Source of the DNA: Helicobacter vulpis
GTDB lineage: Bacteria; Campylobacterota; Campylobacteria; Campylobacterales; Helicobacteraceae
Assembly: GCF_003660395.1 (NCBI RefSeq)
Contig: NZ_QXQT01000001.1
Location: forward strand, 62,001 to 126,000
DNA: 64,000 nucleotides
Reading direction: 5' to 3'
Positions 62,536 to 64,000 of the stretch are shown one piece after another. The notes under the pieces were generated by a model. It did not search any database and had not been told where the DNA came from. It saw only the letters and a list, made by a program, of their open reading frames with translations. How positions within the stretch are numbered: position 1 is the stretch's first letter; each line of letters starts with the position of its first letter. The position numbers were made by a program, and so were the translations under genes.

Positions 62536-64000
62536 ACGCGCTCCAACTCTAGGGTGCTAAATAGCCCTTGGGCGAAGATCCCCTGTGTGTCTAAATTAGG
62601 ACTCACCATGAAAATCTCTTGTTCTAGGCTGTGATCCACATAAATCGCCCCCTCTAAATGCAAATCGCCCTTTTTCAGACGCACGCAAGCCCCCTCCTCT
62701 AGCCCTAACTTCTCTAGGTGCGCTGCAGAAACATAAACCCCCGCCTTGAGTTGCAGATTAGCGCTTTGCAAAGTGGGCGTACCAAACTGGGTTTCGGGGT
62801 ATTTGCAATAGGCGTTAAAGCCACTGGGCAACACCGCTTGGATGGGCGCGCTGGGGGGTTCTTGTGTCGCATAGAGGGGGGGGTTGAGTTTATAGCCCCT
62901 GTGGTTGCACTTGTCATTACTATAGAAATTTTTGAGGGTGTCATAGGCAATAGGCTTATAACCCTTCTCTTGGGGGAGCACATGGGTATAATCTACCAAG
63001 CTCTCCCCCACACAGCCAAAATACTGGGCGATGTCGCTTAGATCAAAGCCTTCAAAGCGCAGGGCGGGTCTGATGGGCAACAAACGCCCTTCAAAATTGG
63101 TCAGACTCGCCTCTAGTTGGTTGAAGCTAGGCAAGATGAAATCTACTCTGTGCGCGCCCTTGTTGTCGCAATCTAAAGTATAATCCCCCTTGGTGCGAAT
63201 CCCCACACTAGGAGACTCCATGGTGGGTGTATCCAAAGTGCAAATAGAGGCGATGCCTAAAGCATTCGTGCTAGGGGGCACTAAGATTACCGGGCAACGC
63301 GCGCTGAGTGTTTTTAAAAGCGAGGCGATGTTGGAGGCTTTAGGGTGGGTGTAGAGTTCTTGCCCGGCGATGAGCACAATCTTAGAGGCTTTAGCGATCA
63401 AGGCTTGCATTTTTTCAAAATCACCCAAAGCCAGCCCAATGGATTCTAGCATGGTGTAGTGAGGTTTTTCGCCCTCGCTCAAACTTTCTAAGAGGGGTTG
63501 TAAGCTGGGGTGTTCTAGCCCCAAAGCGTGCAAAAACGCGCCTAGCACAATCTCTTCGGCATGGGGGGCGTGGGTGAGGGGCAACACAGCGCGGCTCATT
63601 TTGGTGATCGCCTTGTCCTTGATGGGGTGGGCGTAAATGAGCGCGCTCCCCTTATTGACCTTGAGCGCGTTGGCGATGGCGTATTTCATCAAGGGGTTTT
63701 CTGTGCGGATCTTAGACCCCAAAGTCAAAATAAGGTTGGCGTGCTTGATGTCTTCTAGATCGCCAAAGGCACTTGGCTGGAGGATATTTAAAAAATTTTG
63801 AAACGCGCGCACCTCTTCATTGATAAGTTTAAAGCCTAGCTTTTGGCGCAAGTGCTCTACTAAATAAGCCTCTTCATTGCTCACATCTCCCCCGATATAC
63901 ACCACCTTAGCCTCTTGGAGTTTTTGTACGGCTTGCTCAATGTGCGCGCTCCCCTTAGGGCTTGCATGCACATCAAAGGCAAAACGCCCTGCGCCACAGA
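62532..64000 (-). CDS. nuoG: NuoG, NADH-quinone oxidoreductase subunit G (3' part, cut by window edge)
   Basis: The frame stays open to the window edge: codons before the GTG at 63971 read CGAGRFAFDVHASPKG, a NuoG Fe-S region, so the gene extends beyond. The visible ~489 codons belong to the molybdopterin-oxidoreductase-like part (KVVYIGGDVSNEEAYLVE, LGSKIRTENPLMKYAI, VGIRTKGDYTLDCDNKGAHR split by short loops). The carboxy-terminal domain is typical of the epsilon-proteobacterial form. It heads the nuoG-N-pflA-pmm series seen here. Confidence 0.9.
   Translation of the reverse strand, partial: CGAGRFAFDVHASPKGSAHIEQAVQKLQEAKVVYIGGDVSNEEAYLVEHLRQKLGFKLINEEVRAFQNFLNILQPSAFGDLEDIKHANLILTLGSKIRTENPLMKYAIANALKVNKGSALIYAHPIKDKAITKMSRAVLPLTHAPHAEEIVLGAFLHALGLEHPSLQPLLESLSEGEKPHYTMLESIGLALGDFEKMQALIAKASKIVLIAGQELYTHPKASNIASLLKTLSARCPVILVPPSTNALGIASICTLDTPTMESPSVGIRTKGDYTLDCDNKGAHRVDFILPSFNQLEASLTNFEGRLLPIRPALRFEGFDLSDIAQYFGCVGESLVDYTHVLPQEKGYKPIAYDTLKNFYSNDKCNHRGYKLNPPLYATQEPPSAPIQAVLPSGFNAYCKYPETQFGTPTLQSANLQLKAGVYVSAAHLEKLGLEEGACVRLKKGDLHLEGAIYVDHSLEQEIFMVSPNLDTQGIFAQGLFSTLELERV

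Noticed and set aside
1-64000. CRISPR array, insertion sequence, prophage or integrase
   Set aside because: No regularly spaced repeats, transposase, integrase or phage genes were seen; the only large repeats are those of the giant OMP locus.

Overview
This window comes from a gastric, non-pylori Helicobacter, probably of the felis / heilmannii / bizzozeronii group. The evidence is gene content and order that match H. pylori blocks (hypBCD; nusB-ribH-kdsA...pyrF-panC; the Kdo-hydrolase pair-pyrC-tonB-fliO-fliN-nth-asmA-mltG block; nuoG-N-pflA-pmm), a rdxA nitroreductase, Hop-type outer-membrane beta-barrels ending in Phe, and a phase-variable poly-G glycosyltransferase. Base composition looks clearly more GC-rich than H. 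pylori. The species is inferred, not shown.

Layout. 1-5.9 kb: hydrogenase maturation genes (hypBCD, hypD cut by the edge), radA, ftsY, a lipoprotein, rdxA, an MFS carrier and tRNA-Pro(GGG). 6-11.7 kb: a molybdate transporter with frameshifted modA, modB and no modC; queH with a tiny membrane-protein gene; trpE-trpG alone; an outer-membrane protein and a leftover OMP 3' end. 11.8-18.7 kb: a metallophosphoesterase, an EcoRV-like restriction-modification pair, a frameshifted ABC-F gene (ybiT), an efflux carrier and a glycosyltransferase interrupted by a 14-G tract. 18.7-32.3 kb: nusB-ribH-kdsA, pyrF-panC, a two-gene Kdo hydrolase, pyrC, tonB, fliO, fliN, nth, feoA, an AsmA-like protein, mltG and kdsB. 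Both ends of Kdo metabolism (kdsA, kdsB, Kdo hydrolase) lie here.

32.3-48.1 kb is the most striking part. Two giant paralogous Hop-type outer-membrane proteins (2517 and about 2463 residues) are transcribed divergently from a shared control region. That region holds a perfect 78-bp inverted repeat around a 216-bp segment. The segment carries the only convincing promoter, ribosome-binding site and signal peptide, and it now faces the right-hand operon. The left-hand operon begins with a matching leader ORF that lacks its start. Inverting the segment would join the start and signal peptide in frame to the left-hand leader. This looks like a DNA-inversion switch choosing which giant surface protein is made. 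A second, 594-bp near-identical inverted repeat covers the barrel-coding 3' ends.

48.2-64 kb: htrA, a MAF-like flagellin glycosylation gene, phosphomannomutase, pflA, and the complex I operon nuoN back to a partial nuoG.

Four genes (modA, ybiT, the Kdo-hydrolase subunit, nuoJ) are each broken by one missing base in a short homopolymer. As nuoJ is among them, base-calling error must be excluded before any is treated as a real pseudogene.
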